From contig CM069876.1 of NCBI GenBank assembly GCA_036172665.1, positions 41,571,001 through 41,635,000 of the forward strand: DNA of 64,000 nucleotides. The letters run 5' to 3'. The translations under genes and the position numbers were made by a program. The notes under the pieces were generated by a model. That model was not told the DNA's origin. It worked only from the letters and a program-made list of their open reading frames with translations, and ran no database searches. The DNA is from Prosopocoilus inquinatus. Lineage: Eukaryota; Arthropoda; Insecta; Coleoptera; Lucanidae. This document shows positions 1 to 11,100 of this stretch, piece by piece. The first letter of the stretch is position 1, and each line of letters starts with the position of its first letter.

Positions 1-700
1 GGGTCGTTTACTTATAATATTCCGCTTTACATCAACATTATTAGAGCACGGAAGACATTCTACGATTTGCAAGCATTAACACGCCAAACGGATTTCTCAA
101 CGGACTTCGTTAGAGTCCGTCGCCATTATCCAAGACGGATTTTTTCCCGGAGGTTCGGTGAAAGGAAATTCTCTCGAATTTTGCGAAAATTTCAGCCATT
201 GTGTTTTACTAAGTCGGCCTTAGATTTACGGGAGCTAGTTTCCGAGGTAATTGTAAAAAGACCAACGAGGTCGACGTCTCCGAAGTGAACTCTTTGTTAG
301 GCTCTGGGATGGGAGAGCTGCTGAAGTGTGGCTACACGTGTCAAGGAAGTAGGTCATGGCGTTGCATCACTAGCGAAGCGGCGCCGTGGACAAGGATTTT
401 TAAACTCGAAAAACATTTTACTAGACCTGCTGTCTCTGCGGTGTCAAACGAAAATAACTTGGGAGGCACACAATCGATATTTGGGTAACCGGCATTTATA
501 AATAACAATACTACCTACCAGGTGTTGTGAATAAAAATAAAATGCGCGTGTCCATAAATTCTTAGGTAATATACCGGGTGTCCCAACAGAAATGAACCAT
601 GTATTAGAAATATCGCATTGACAAAACAAAATCGAATACCTTCCTGATCACTATTTAGTACATAACATATTTAAGGAAATAATAACACGTTTTTCTTTCG
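1..700. other. Left edge, unassigned DNA
   Basis: The first ~430 bases are less AT-rich than most of the window and contain several CpGs, which could mean an exon, a promoter or an old transposon fragment. Short frames exist (67-288 and 285-488 on the plus strand), but none resembles a family I know. A transposon-end-like motif, GGGTGTCCCAACAG, lies near 577. No gene is called. Confidence 0.3.
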
Positions 701-717
701 ATTTTTTAATGTTATGA

Positions 718-953
718 CCAGGGAAAAGAATTCAGGCCACTTAACGTTGAACGCTTTTTATGCTGAATGTACTATTTACTTCTGCCGCCTTTCCGCGGCT
801 CTGATGCATCAAATTATTATTAAATGGGAAGGGGAAGGAATGCAATGCAAGCGTTCCGATTTGGCAGAGATTATTGTGGGCGAGGCTATTACAGTGTGAT
901 TACTAGATTTTCGTACTGTTCGGGGAACAAGTGGCCCGAATCCTTTTCCCTGG
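718..953. mobile_element. MITE, family A, copy 1
   Basis: A 236-bp element with ~27-bp terminal inverted repeats. The left end starts CCAGGGAAAAGAATTCAGG and the right end is its near-exact reverse complement, ending CTTTTCCCTGG. Both ends are flanked by TTATGA (712-717 and 954-959), read as a 6-bp target duplication. A second copy at 18922-19119 has the same ends but the flank TTATCA. It has no coding capacity, so it must be mobilised by a transposase made elsewhere. The superfamily is not assigned. Confidence 0.8.
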
Positions 954-1289
954 TTATGACAAATGTCAATGTGGTGTCACACAGTCTACAATTGTCTTAA
1001 CAAAAATCGAAACAGGTCTAAGAAATTTAAAACCACTTTAGAATTAAAGAAGTCAATCTTTAGAGAATTAAAAAATGTCTTTGTATTTTCAGAAAATGTC
1101 TTCAATTACAATAACACAAAATAGGTACCTAAACGTATAAATCCGGGACTCCACCCTCAGCCTCTTATAAACAGCGCTTCATCGACCCCCTCTGGGCCCC
1201 TCCTACAACGCTATAACTCTAAATCGATGTGTAGGTACATAAATAATATTAAATTTAAATTTATTTAACTCAAGTGCAATTTTCTCAGT

Positions 1290-2680
1290 TAAACTGAAAG
1301 TAAATAATTCAGAACGCCATCTATTGTCAGAAAGCGAAAAAGAACTATTTTATGTCGATTTCCTATAACGGCATTTTATCTTCACTTCGACGTTTTCTCA
1401 TCAAAATTCCTGCCTTTTCTAACTTTACATTGATATTAACTTTTCGAGGTGAAATTTCGAAATGTAAAATCATGGAGTGACAGCAAATATTCAAAGCGCC
1501 ATCTCTTGATCGAAAGAGAAATCTACTTTAATCGGAATTCTAAATCGATGTATTTCAGGAATAAATATAATAAAATTTAGATTTACTTAACTCACATTGA
1601 ATTGATTTGAATTCCTTCAATTAAATTGAAAATAATAGCTTAAAATACGTAATTTAGTACGCCATCTGTCGTCCAAAAATGAGAACTATTCTATCTGTAT
1701 TTCCTATAATATTTTATCTTCACTTCTATGTTCTCATGAAAATTCCTGCCTTTCTTAACTTAACATTGATTTTAATTTTTCAAAGTGAAATTTCAAAATA
1801 GAAAATCACGGGGTGACAGCAAATATTCACAGCGCCATCTCTTGATTAAGAGAGAAAATGATTTTAATCGTAATTGTAAATCGACATGTACAGGAATGAT
1901 ATTAAATCTAGATGATTTATTTAACTTACATGCAATTTCCTTAATGAAATCGAAGATAATTAAGTAATTCAGACCGCCCTCTGTTGTCGAAAAGTGAGAA
2001 CTATTTCATCTGAATTTCCCATAACGTTTTATCTTCACTTCGTCGTTCTCATAAAAATTCCTGCCTGCTAACTTCACATTGAGCGAAATTTCAAAATATA
2101 AACTCATGGAGTGACTGCAAATATTCAAAGCGCCATCTCTTGGTCGACACAGGAAACTACTTTAATCGTAATTCTTGTGATAGCATTTCGTTTCGCGTTG
2201 ACACCATTAATTACCATTCAAACTTAACCTTCGCAATGATTTTAATTTCAGAATATAAAATCACGATGTTACAGGGCTCAATCAAAGCGCCATCTCTTAA
2301 CCAAAAGGGAACTACCCTGACAGTATTTTATCTTCGCACTGATACTATGGATCACGTTCGCAATGATTTTCGTTTCGAATTTAAATTGACTTTGACGACG
2401 ACTTTCAATTCAAAATATTGTTTCCTAATTTCGCAAATCTAAAATCAAGGCACCATGAACGTTATTCACAGCATCATCTCTCGACAAAAAAATAAAGCAA
2501 CTTTTAACTTTGATTTGAGTTGGCGTGATATTGGGTTTACGTTGACGTTCAGCAGTAACTTCGCTTTCGGCCTTCGAACTTATTTTATTAAAGAAATCGA
2601 AAGTTAAAAACTAAATGTGTTACAGTGAATTATTTAGGCCGCCATCTCTTGGCCGAAAGGGTAAGCTGTTTAAATCGATT
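1290..2680. repeat. Tandem array with CGCCATCT box, ~165-bp monomers
   Basis: A diverged tandem array. The box CGCCATCT (or a close variant) recurs at about 1315, 1497, 1660, 1833, 1975, 2131, 2288, 2472 and 2640, with spacings of 142-184 bp. In the first part two monomer types alternate: one reads ATCTATTGTC or ATCTGTTGTC, the other ATCTCTTGATCGAAA. This gives a higher-order unit of ~330-345 bp. The same box family forms a second array at 10630-11480 and a short inverted pair near 55120-55320. Frames inside the array are chance. Confidence 0.8.
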
Positions 2681-2890
2681 TTATATAGATTATATTTCGT
2701 CGGTAACAAACAACATCAGGAGTTTTCTTTGTATTCCAACATTATTTTTTATTTTAATTTAATTAACAACAAGTATTCTCGGTGGAAACAAAAAGAGTAT
2801 TAAGGGGGCGTGTCCTCTATAATGTATATACGTATAAATAAATGAAATAAAATAATAAGAAATGGATATTTTTAATCAACCACTTGTATT

Positions 2891-2995
2891 CAGTTCATCG
2901 ACCGCCAACCAACCCCTACAGGTCCATCGATCCTTTTTAACTTTTCATCGCCCTTTAGGAGTCGATATCGACCACGTTGGGAACCCCCGGGTCCG
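2891..2995. repeat. Fragment related to the 27.1-kb hairpin element
   Basis: This segment shares scattered blocks with 27060-27260: TTCATCGACC, then a CATCGATCC-like block, then GGAGTCGA and ATCGACCAC beside a G-run or C-run. It looks like a decayed copy of the same repeat. Alignment would be needed to be sure. Confidence 0.35.
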
Positions 2996-4531
2996 CCAGG
3001 TATAAATATTTATTTAATTTAAACTATTCTGAAAGCTGAAAGCCAATTTAGTGACAAAGAAAAAACATTCTTAAGTAATTTGCGTCAGGCTGACGCCACA
3101 TTTTCAACAAAAGAAAAACCATAGAAATAAAACTTCTTAGCAAGCACTTTACTTTCAGCATGTCATTTATTCCATCGAAAATTTCTTTCGTTCCAGATCA
3201 TAATTCCAAGTAATAGCACTCTCAAAAACGTACAATTATACATTTATTTTATTTTTTTTGTAAAACACTCAGACTGCCCATTCATAGAAACAATAATTAC
3301 AGAGCGTGAAAAACATTGTATCTACGATTCCGGTTTGTGTGTACGTGCTTAGACAAAATAACTCGTTTTATAGGAAAAAAGAGGTGCCAAGGAATAATTA
3401 AATCGCTTTCAAGAATCGACTTGCATAACGCAAGTGAAGAAAATAATTCGAATCGAGCGGTCGAGAAATTTTAATGGGTTTTTTCGCCATTCTCGACGTG
3501 ATTTCTCGACGTTTTTCTTTGATCATTAATAATCGCAAAGTCGATCTTTAAGCAAAACAAATGAATTCCTTTCTTCCGGAAATGGGAACCAGGAGGTATC
3601 CTTTCTCTTTCCAAAACAAGCAATCAAAGTGTAGAGCAGATTCATTCCATATTTTTTATAATAAAAAATAAATTTTCATTTTGTTAATGAAATAAATAAT
3701 TACAAGAAAATTGCGGCAGGTTATCAAATATATTTATAATTAAAGCAATAGTCAGTTGGCCATACTGTCTCTGAGTTGTCAAAATTTGACAGTTTTGTGT
3801 TGAAAATTGCAGGTTAAAACTAACCTCAAATTAAAAAAATGTTGTTTATACCAACTGCGTAACGCAAACCACGGCCTACTCTACCTGGACGTAGTTATGC
3901 AAAAAGGAATCGCACGCCATTGCTAATCATAGCAGCAAAAAAAAAATTAAACTATTCTGTTAGTAAAAGAAATACAGATTTTTTTTATACCTCAGACACG
4001 GCAGAAAGCTTTCTTCCTAATTTCAGGCGATTTAATTATACTTTTTGTATTTGATTCCTTTTTGTAAAACTAGTCCAGTTATAAATTTAATTAGTATTGT
4101 CGCATTTCTTTGATAAACTAAAGTTACGAGATTTTCTTACTGATTACTCTGTAACAATTATTGCTAAAAAAAGATTAACTTTGTAATAGATGGCTGCAAA
4201 TTTGCACACTATGGGAACAGATGTCGCCACTATATTCGTGCTGGTGGCATCAGTTTATCAATAACACTTATTAAAAATAGAATATCATAATAATCTACTT
4301 TGTACAATGTTTACCGCCGTTGCAAGGTATTATTTAAACTTCCGTCCACCAAAATCTTGACATTTAATTTAAACACTGTCAATTGTAAAATTTGCTTGTC
4401 AGTTTGAATAACAGATGGCGCTACATTAACCAAAAATTGACAGAGAATTTAAAATTATTGAGTTCTGCAAAAGGGTAATTAAAAAAAAAACAAGACACTG
4501 AAGACACATTAGACTACATCAATTTCATAAT
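2996..4531. other. AT-rich intergenic DNA, no gene seen
   Basis: I see no gene, clear transposon ends or RNA gene here. Near 4184-4420 there are isolated AGATGGC-type boxes (reverse of GCCATCT), which may be single decayed monomers of the CGCCATCT repeat. Confidence 0.4.
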
Positions 4532-4630
4532 AGTACCAGAATTTAGTACTTGTACTTACTGTACACTTATTAATAGTATAAGTACACATATTAATGTGTA
4601 CAGTAAGTATAGGTACTAAATTCTGGTACC
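4532..4630. mobile_element. Hairpin MITE
   Basis: A 99-bp near-palindrome. The left arm GTACCAGAATTTAGTACTTG (from 4533) is matched in reverse complement by the right arm ending in TTCTGGTACC near 4630. Arms are ~34 bp with a ~30-bp loop. Confidence 0.75.
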
Positions 4631-4872
4631 ATTTGTAGCTTATTAAAGCCTGTTACCTACTGGTCGGTCTAGTAGAGACCGTATATGTTTTACAGAATCC
4701 GCTCAATAAGACTCGTTAGATCTTGAATTTTGAGGTAAAATGCATAAAATGTAGACTCTGTGGTTATTACGAGAGAAACACTACCTTGTTGTGTATAAAT
4801 ACGCAAGGTTTTGTGTACCACGTGATCTATGTCGTACATAATTAAGTATCTAAGAATTGGCTGAAATCAGTT

Positions 4873-5143
4873 AATCAGTTAATGCTTTCCCAAGCAAATG
4901 CACACAGTGGCGTAGTTAACCTTCTTTATTTAAGTAGACTGAAATGTATACCGAGTTAAAAGTGAATCAAACTTTGCTAATGTTAGCAAAGTTTGATACA
5001 CTTTTAACTCGGTATACATTTCTACTTTGCTAATGTTAGCAAAGTTTGATTCACTTTTAACTCGGTATACATTTCAGTCTACTTACATAAAGAAGGTTAA
5101 CTACGCCACTGTGTACCTTTGCTTGGGAAAGCATTAACTGATT
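4873..5143. mobile_element. Nested fold-back MITE
   Basis: A 271-bp fold-back element. The left end AATCAGTTAATGCTTTCCC is matched at the right end by GGGAAAGCATTAACTGATT, and the arms continue inward for more than 100 bp. Nested inside are two copies of a shorter palindrome, ACTTTGCTAATGTTAGCAAA, around 4972-4990 and 5023-5047. The centre appears to have been duplicated by hairpin slippage. Confidence 0.85.
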
Positions 5144-6060
5144 TAATTAAGAAAATCAAAAGTATCTAATTGACAATTATATACCTCTAAGTACTCTTTA
5201 AAAATGTTAAAATTGGCTCCCAATTAAAAAAAAAAAATTAACGAAAAGGGCCAATTTTTCAATGGGAGTTTAACTTTAAACTTCTAGGAATAAAGCGATG
5301 TTTAAAGCCAAATTGTGCCTAAAAGTATCACGTTTGTACAAAAACGTAATGAACAAACTAAACTAAAATTCCAAATTAATCTCTCTTAGTAATGCTTTTC
5401 GTACATAACCTCCCTCCACATATTCATCCAAACAAGACAATTAGGTCTATTCTGTAAGCATTTAATATTTATTGTTTTTATGCTAATTACGATATTATAC
5501 GAAAACGCGCGCGGTTTCGGATTTGTTTGTTCTCCTTACGGCCGTTCCGACACCGCCCGCGTTTTCGCTCCGGTTTGCGCCTCGCTTTAAGCAAGCGTAT
5601 AGAGTAAACAAATGAGAATAGAGCTGTCACTATAACACAGTCATAAAAAACATTAAAAAAAAATAATCAAAATAAATTTCCCTTAATTCAGTTAGTAGTT
5701 ACATTTTCTTTATTCCTTTCATATTACGATAAAATTCTTGCTCCTGATAATTGCAGAAAATTCAGAATTCCGCAGTTATTTTTATTTCATAGTATGATAA
5801 CAGAATAGAATCTACAGCTCCATCTATCAGTTTATTAAAAGAATTAAGGTTTTCCATGTAACTTTAATGATTTATGTAATAATTCGATGGTGCTGTCACC
5901 TACCGTGCGAAGGCTGTAATCAGCTTTGCTTCAGAGTGCTGTGTAGAGGTTTCTCTTCTCATACATCGAACATTCTAATTGAAAAGAGCCATCGAAAATC
6001 AGATGTGGCGATAATATAATTAAAAAAAAAATTAATCACTTATTAATTTATAAACATTTT
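5144..6060. other. Intergenic DNA with a short CpG-rich patch
   Basis: Mostly AT-rich with no gene seen. A sharp CpG-rich stretch at about 5500-5590 (blocks such as ACGCGCGCGGTTTCGG and CCGCCCGCGTTTTCGC) stands out. It could be a promoter or 5' noncoding exon of a gene not otherwise visible, or a transposon remnant. Confidence 0.3.
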
Positions 6061-6212
6061 GTTGCAAATCGTTTTTTTTATTATGCTTTGGCAGCAAGCA
6101 TGGCCGCCTTGCATGGGGGACTTACTAGGTAGTAAATCCGCTTCAATTTGTCTTTCCTACTGCAATGTCAGGTGAAAAAGCAATCGTAAGATGTCGCTGT
6201 TTTATCTGTTTA
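6061..6212 (+). repeat. Dispersed repeat R, copy 1
   Basis: It begins TTGCAAATCGTTTTTT and ends AAGATGTCGCTGTTTTATCT. A ~90% similar copy lies in opposite orientation at 19749-19909. Further members at 42771-42946 and 52804-52861 share the ends but not the middle. I see no coding capacity. Confidence 0.75.
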
Positions 6213-6413
6213 TTAATTTATACTTACTCGACGAAACTTTAATGAATGAATTCGAACTTTTTATATTTTTTAAACGCTTCTTAACGTTCTTAAATAAATT
6301 TTTACTTAGTCACTTCCAGGGAAAAATAAATTCTGTTTAAATTAAAATCCATTTAATGAGGCAGGTTAATAAAAACAACAAAATCTTCTTCGCATAAGTA
6401 TAAAAAATTATTC

Positions 6414-7056
6414 TTAACCTATGTAGGTCCCGATATACGTTTCACATTCTGGGCAGAAATGGTCCACGTTCATACAGGACGGCATTAAGTAGGGAATAAA
6501 AAAGCAACTGGAAAAGAAAAGATTTTCTTTAAATTGCTTTAAAGCCAGTTTTCAAATTTGAAATCGTTCATTTATCATTTTCCTCTTACTAACAGAGGCA
6601 TTAAATCAATAACCAACACCTTCAAATCCATCCTGATACTGCCATTAACTAGTGTGACGTAATTGTCACAATGAGAGGGCAAGTTTGAATTTAAGGTTTT
6701 GATGTAACTATTTACTAACAGAGGCACAAAACCAATGCCTTTAATTGGGACTTAACCAGTATTTCAATGGTGACATTATGGTCACAACGAGGGTAAGTTA
6801 AGCAAAAATTTGAAGTTTTCTTTGTGAGAGTAACTCACCAACAGAGGCATAAAACCAATGCTCTCAAATGCGTCCTGAAGCTGGGCTTAACCAGGATTTC
6901 AGTGGTGACATAATGGTGACAATGAGGGCAAGTTACGACCTGAGGCTTCGAAGTTAGGGGAACGACCGAGTACGGAGTGTCATCTCTAATCTTGCGGATT
7001 TTCAGCATCTTATCCAGCTGTTCATTTTCTTCGGTATCTTTTCTGCTAGACGCCAT
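6414..7056 (-). CDS. LITAF-1: short LITAF-domain protein, 2 exons, 103 aa
   Basis: Exon 1 is 7056-6839 and exon 2 is 6507-6414, with the stop codon at 6414-6416. The donor reads TG|GTGAGT and the acceptor CTTTTCCAG|TT, and joining them keeps the frame (phase 2). The protein has the LITAF fold signature. CPHC is at residues 43-46, followed by a hydrophobic stretch (about 64-82) and then HFCPEC at 89-94 and a GTY tail. In this family the two CxxC pairs bind one zinc ion and the hydrophobic segment dips into the cytosolic face of endosomal or lysosomal membranes. Unlike its neighbours it lacks the proline-rich PPxY N-terminus and has a charged one instead (residues 1-26). Its last exon is 94 nt rather than 103. 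The start is the first ATG of the frame; a noncoding upstream exon is possible but not seen. It is the leftmost member of the cluster. Confidence 0.85.
6585..6836 (-). pseudogene. Two decayed tandem copies of the LITAF-1 first exon
   Basis: The 3' part of LITAF-1 exon 1, including its donor site, is repeated twice more inside the LITAF-1 intron. The anchor AACAGAGGCA occurs at 6591, 6717 and 6840 (the last is the real exon), giving a unit of ~125 bp. In the middle copy the first zinc cysteine is tyrosine, the exon has a small in-frame loss, and the codon spanning the donor no longer makes cysteine. The leftmost copy has several indels and stops. Both keep a GT dinucleotide at the donor position (GTAAAT and GTAAGA). 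They look like dead exon duplications, not alternative exons. Confidence 0.8.
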
Positions 7057-7320
7057 GGATTTCTTGGTAAGCGACCGATAGCTAGAGTATAACTTTGACC
7101 AAAAGTAAAAAGCTTACCATCACGTAAGTTCTGTCATAATTCCTAGTGTCAGGGTGACGTTTCCGTGACGTTTTGAAATGAAGGCTGCGTTCAGTAAACT
7201 TGTTTCAAGTCTTTCTGTGTTTCTTGGCTTCATTTCTATTTTCCTGGTCCACTCGTCTTGCTTTCCTTGGTCCCTTTTCATGCACGAATTATTATTAATA
7301 AATTTTATGTTAAAAGTCAC

Positions 7321-8167
7321 AATTCGTATACACTTGTAAAAACGTCGGAAATATTAAAGCCAGGTTGACTTTATCGAAATAACGTGCCCGGGTTTTATTG
7401 TCCGCTTTCGTACCAAACCAAGTGACCTTGAACATTTTTTTTATCATTAATAAAAAGAAGAATGCATAAAATAAATAGCGCTTCTAGAAGAACAGTATAT
7501 TTTATTCATACAGAACTTACATCATACAACACACAGACATAACTTACATAATATTATGATAACTATAATTACGTTTTAACCTTCAACAAACTGGCCCCAG
7601 AGTATAGTGGACTCTTCAGGAAACTTATTTTTGTGCGTATTACCTAAGTATGTTATCAACCAGAACGAATAAGATATCAAAAAACACATGCAAATACAAA
7701 AAGTTCGTAGATTACATTATTAAAAAAAAAATCATCGATTGTTCGTGAGTTTTCACGATCGAAATCGTCGACGGTGTGAATGCAGCCTTAAAATATAACA
7801 GCATGCGAAAGTAATTTTGTGCGTTACGTTTTGGATCACAGATTACGTTTCATTAAAAAAAAAAAGAATTTAATTTCTTGCCGGCTTAAATTTTAATAAG
7901 GCCGGGTTCTCATCGCATTAGTGTGGTGTGAATGCGGCTTAATTAATTTCCCCATTCTTTGGCGTTCACAATATTATTATTTATTATTAAGAGTATGTAT
8001 GAGATTTCTTCTTTCTCTTCTTGAATGGCCAACAACAAAACGTGTGAAAGATTTACGCAATGAACTCCTCGTAATATTAATAGTAAATAAAATAAAATAT
8101 TGATGACGTTAAATACTATTTAAGAAACATGTAGACGACGGTCCCCTTGGTTTTAGGCACAGATTCT
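7321..8167. other. Spacer between LITAF-1 and LITAF-2, nothing recognised
   Basis: AT-rich DNA, presumably holding the 5' noncoding region of LITAF-1 and the 3' UTR of LITAF-2. I see no AATAAA close to the LITAF-2 stop. No other gene or repeat end is seen. Confidence 0.4.
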
Positions 8168-11100
8168 TCAACTTTGGTATGCACCTAGGTAGGCCTTGCA
8201 GTTGGGGCAGTAATGGTTTCTGTTTTGGCATGAATCCATGCAGTACGGTAAACATACACATGGCCAGCATCTATAACAAGAAAAAGGAAATGGAGCATAC
8301 GAGGAAAGCATCAAAAAAAGTTTTGAAAACTGACAGAATAAGGCCTGATCTTTTCACTTCCTGATAAATTCATCTGCCAGATAATATCCATTTTGTCAGT
8401 AATAGGTAGTTTCCTAGGCAGATAAATTTATCAATACAGGAAGTAGAGAGGTCGTAGCTTCTTGTTCAGGAAGTAACATAAACTGGCAAGCGCCAAAAAG
8501 TTGTGCAAACCGACAGAATAAAGCCTGGTCTTTCCACTTCATGATAAATTCATTTTCCAGGTTATATCCATTGTAACAATAATAATTACTTTCCTGGACA
8601 GATAAATTTATCAATACAGGAAGTAGAGAGATTGTAGCTTCTTGTTCGGGAAGTAACATGAACTGGCAATCACCAAAAAGTTTTGCAAACCGACAGAATA
8701 AGGCCCGCTCTACCCACTTCATCATAAATTCATCTGCCAGGTAATATTCATTGTATCAATAAAAGTTAGTTTCATAGGCAGATAAATTTATCAATACAGG
8801 AATTAGACACATCGCAGATTCTTGTTCCGGTAGTAGCACGAAATGGCAATCTCATTAATAATGATAAACTTACCCTACTAAGCATAATATCAACGCATAC
8901 AAGTGCGTTCTGGTTGTGGCTTCCGTTTCGACAACGCTTCTAATGTGCTGTCTGCAATGTGGACATACCACACTCTGACTTTCTGGTCCGTAACTTCTGG
9001 AAGGTTCAATTATTACAGTTGTAACTGCAACAGAAAAGAAAAGGGGAGTTTCATTAACACCTTTCGACAATCAAATTTGGCGGGAGGTGGGGGTTCAAGT
9101 TCAAATCCACCCTCATCGTAAAAACTACATGGCACGTTGAATTCTGATTCTGTTTATTTTGACTATTTTCTGCCTCAGGTTTTTTTCTTGAAAATTTTAT
9201 TTATTCTTGCCTTCAAAATTAAATAATTAAATTTTCTTATAATTAAAATACGTCAACGACAGCAAAAAAAAATAACTCGTTTGTATAACGCAAATGCTTT
9301 CCACGAATGTACGTATGGCATGGCATTTGATACATAGTTATAAATAGTTTCATGATTAAACTCGAGAGATAAACTTATTTACGTTCTGATAAGGTGATTA
9401 AAACAAAAATGCAGATAAAAACAGAAGTGCAAAGTATGAAATTAAATACTTCGTGTAATGCAATATTAGCATGTCGTTGAGGTGTTTAGGCCGTGCGCAA
9501 TTATGTAGGTTTCGAAATGTTTCAATTGCATTAGGTTTCGTTCAGTCATTTTCAGTTCATTAGAAAAAAAATAAACAAAAAATAAAAAGAAAACTTAATT
9601 GCAAGTCAGTTTCGATTGTAGTACAGCTGCTTCGGCCCTTTTTGGGGCCTCTTCAGCAAGCGAGTAGCTCTACAACTCCAACTGCAAACAAATTAACCTG
9701 TCCGAGCTATTTCGAAACCAAGTGAAAACGATGGCAACATAAAAAGAATCTGAATTACCAAAATGTGAACTTCATTTGAAAAAAAATAAAATCTGTTTCT
9801 AGAACATTTAAGAAGATGCCTTAGATGAAGTCCAATCAAATTGGATGTTTCAAGAACTAAAATCTCTATTCCTGTTTGCGTTCTTCTTCTTCTTTCATTT
9901 CTTCGATCGTGATTTGTTCCAACTGCTTTAAAAGAATTGAATCCAAGAGGCCACGTGGTACCAAGAAAAAAAACTGCTTGGTCTTCATCCTCTACTTCTT
10001 GGTAATCACATTGATCGATTTGGTTTGAGTAATTAAAGGTTTAAATACTTTTCGAAAATGTTGAATGCAAGTTTTTTCAAATGAGGAAACCCACATTGTA
10101 TTTTTTTTCTGGTTCATTGTTTACTTATATCCAACTGTTTTCACTTTTTGTTGTTTTCCCAATTTCTTCTTCCATTTTCCTATTTTTCTTCTTTCAGGTT
10201 TGGCTTTACTTCAGACCAACGTGTTTTCGATGTTCCTCCTTTCCTCTTCCTCTTGTAATAAAACCGGGAAGACCAACTGCTATTATGGCATAGATTATTC
10301 CCAGAGTTCCAAATGTTTCCTTTTTTCTTATTTCCTAGTTAATGACGTGGGAAAGTAAGAGATTTCGGTTCATCGTTTTACTTATTCGTTTGGTTTCAGT
10401 TTTTTGTTGTCCTTCCGTATTCAACTTTATTTTTTTTTCTTTCAGATCTTGCTTCAGATCGACGTTTTTTTGAGTTTCCTTCTCTTTTTTTCTTTTTCCT
10501 CTTCCTCTCAAGAGATATTAGCTTAACATGTTCTTAGTCCATCTACTTCCACAATTATTTTTAAACTCCTGAACACCAAGGTCAAGAAAATTGATTTTGA
10601 TTGAACACTCTCTGCACGTAAGAGTCATTCGGTGCACCATCTGTTATCCAAAAGTGAAAACTATTTCAGTTTTCTCTATTTCCCTCTCTTTTTTCTTTTT
10701 TGTTTTCCTCTCATGAGATATTAGCTTAACATTTTTTGATGATCTATTTGCACAATTGGTTTGAAATTCCTGAACACAAAAGCCAAGGAAATTGATTGAT
10801 TGACTAAACACATTTTAAACAGTCATTCGGATCATTCAGAGCACTATCTATTGTCCAAAAGTGAAAATTATTTCAGTAGTCGAATTTGCCATTTTCACGC
10901 CAACATTTTTTGCAAAATCCGTGCAGTGATTTGAATTTCAAAATTAACCTTCGAAATAAAAATAAAAAGGCCCGTCAGGAATTACTGAAACCGCCACCTC
11001 TTGACCAAAATTGAAATCACCTTTTCGAATTTCATTTTTCTGCTGACGTTCTCAGCGGAACTCCTCCCTTCATCATACCAATGATTCTAATTTCAAAATT

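Noticed and set aside
1290..2680. Regularly spaced conserved boxes, considered as a CRISPR-like array
   Set aside because: The whole monomer is repeated rather than short repeats with unique spacers, spacing is irregular, and the genome is eukaryotic.
6585..6836. Inner exon copies considered as mutually exclusive alternative exons of LITAF-1
   Set aside because: Both have lost zinc-binding cysteines or the frame, so they could not give a working LITAF domain.
8414..8725. 103-codon minus-strand open frame with internal amino-acid repeats
   Set aside because: It is the 180-bp tandem repeat read through. The peptide repeat simply mirrors the DNA repeat, and it has no splice or start context.
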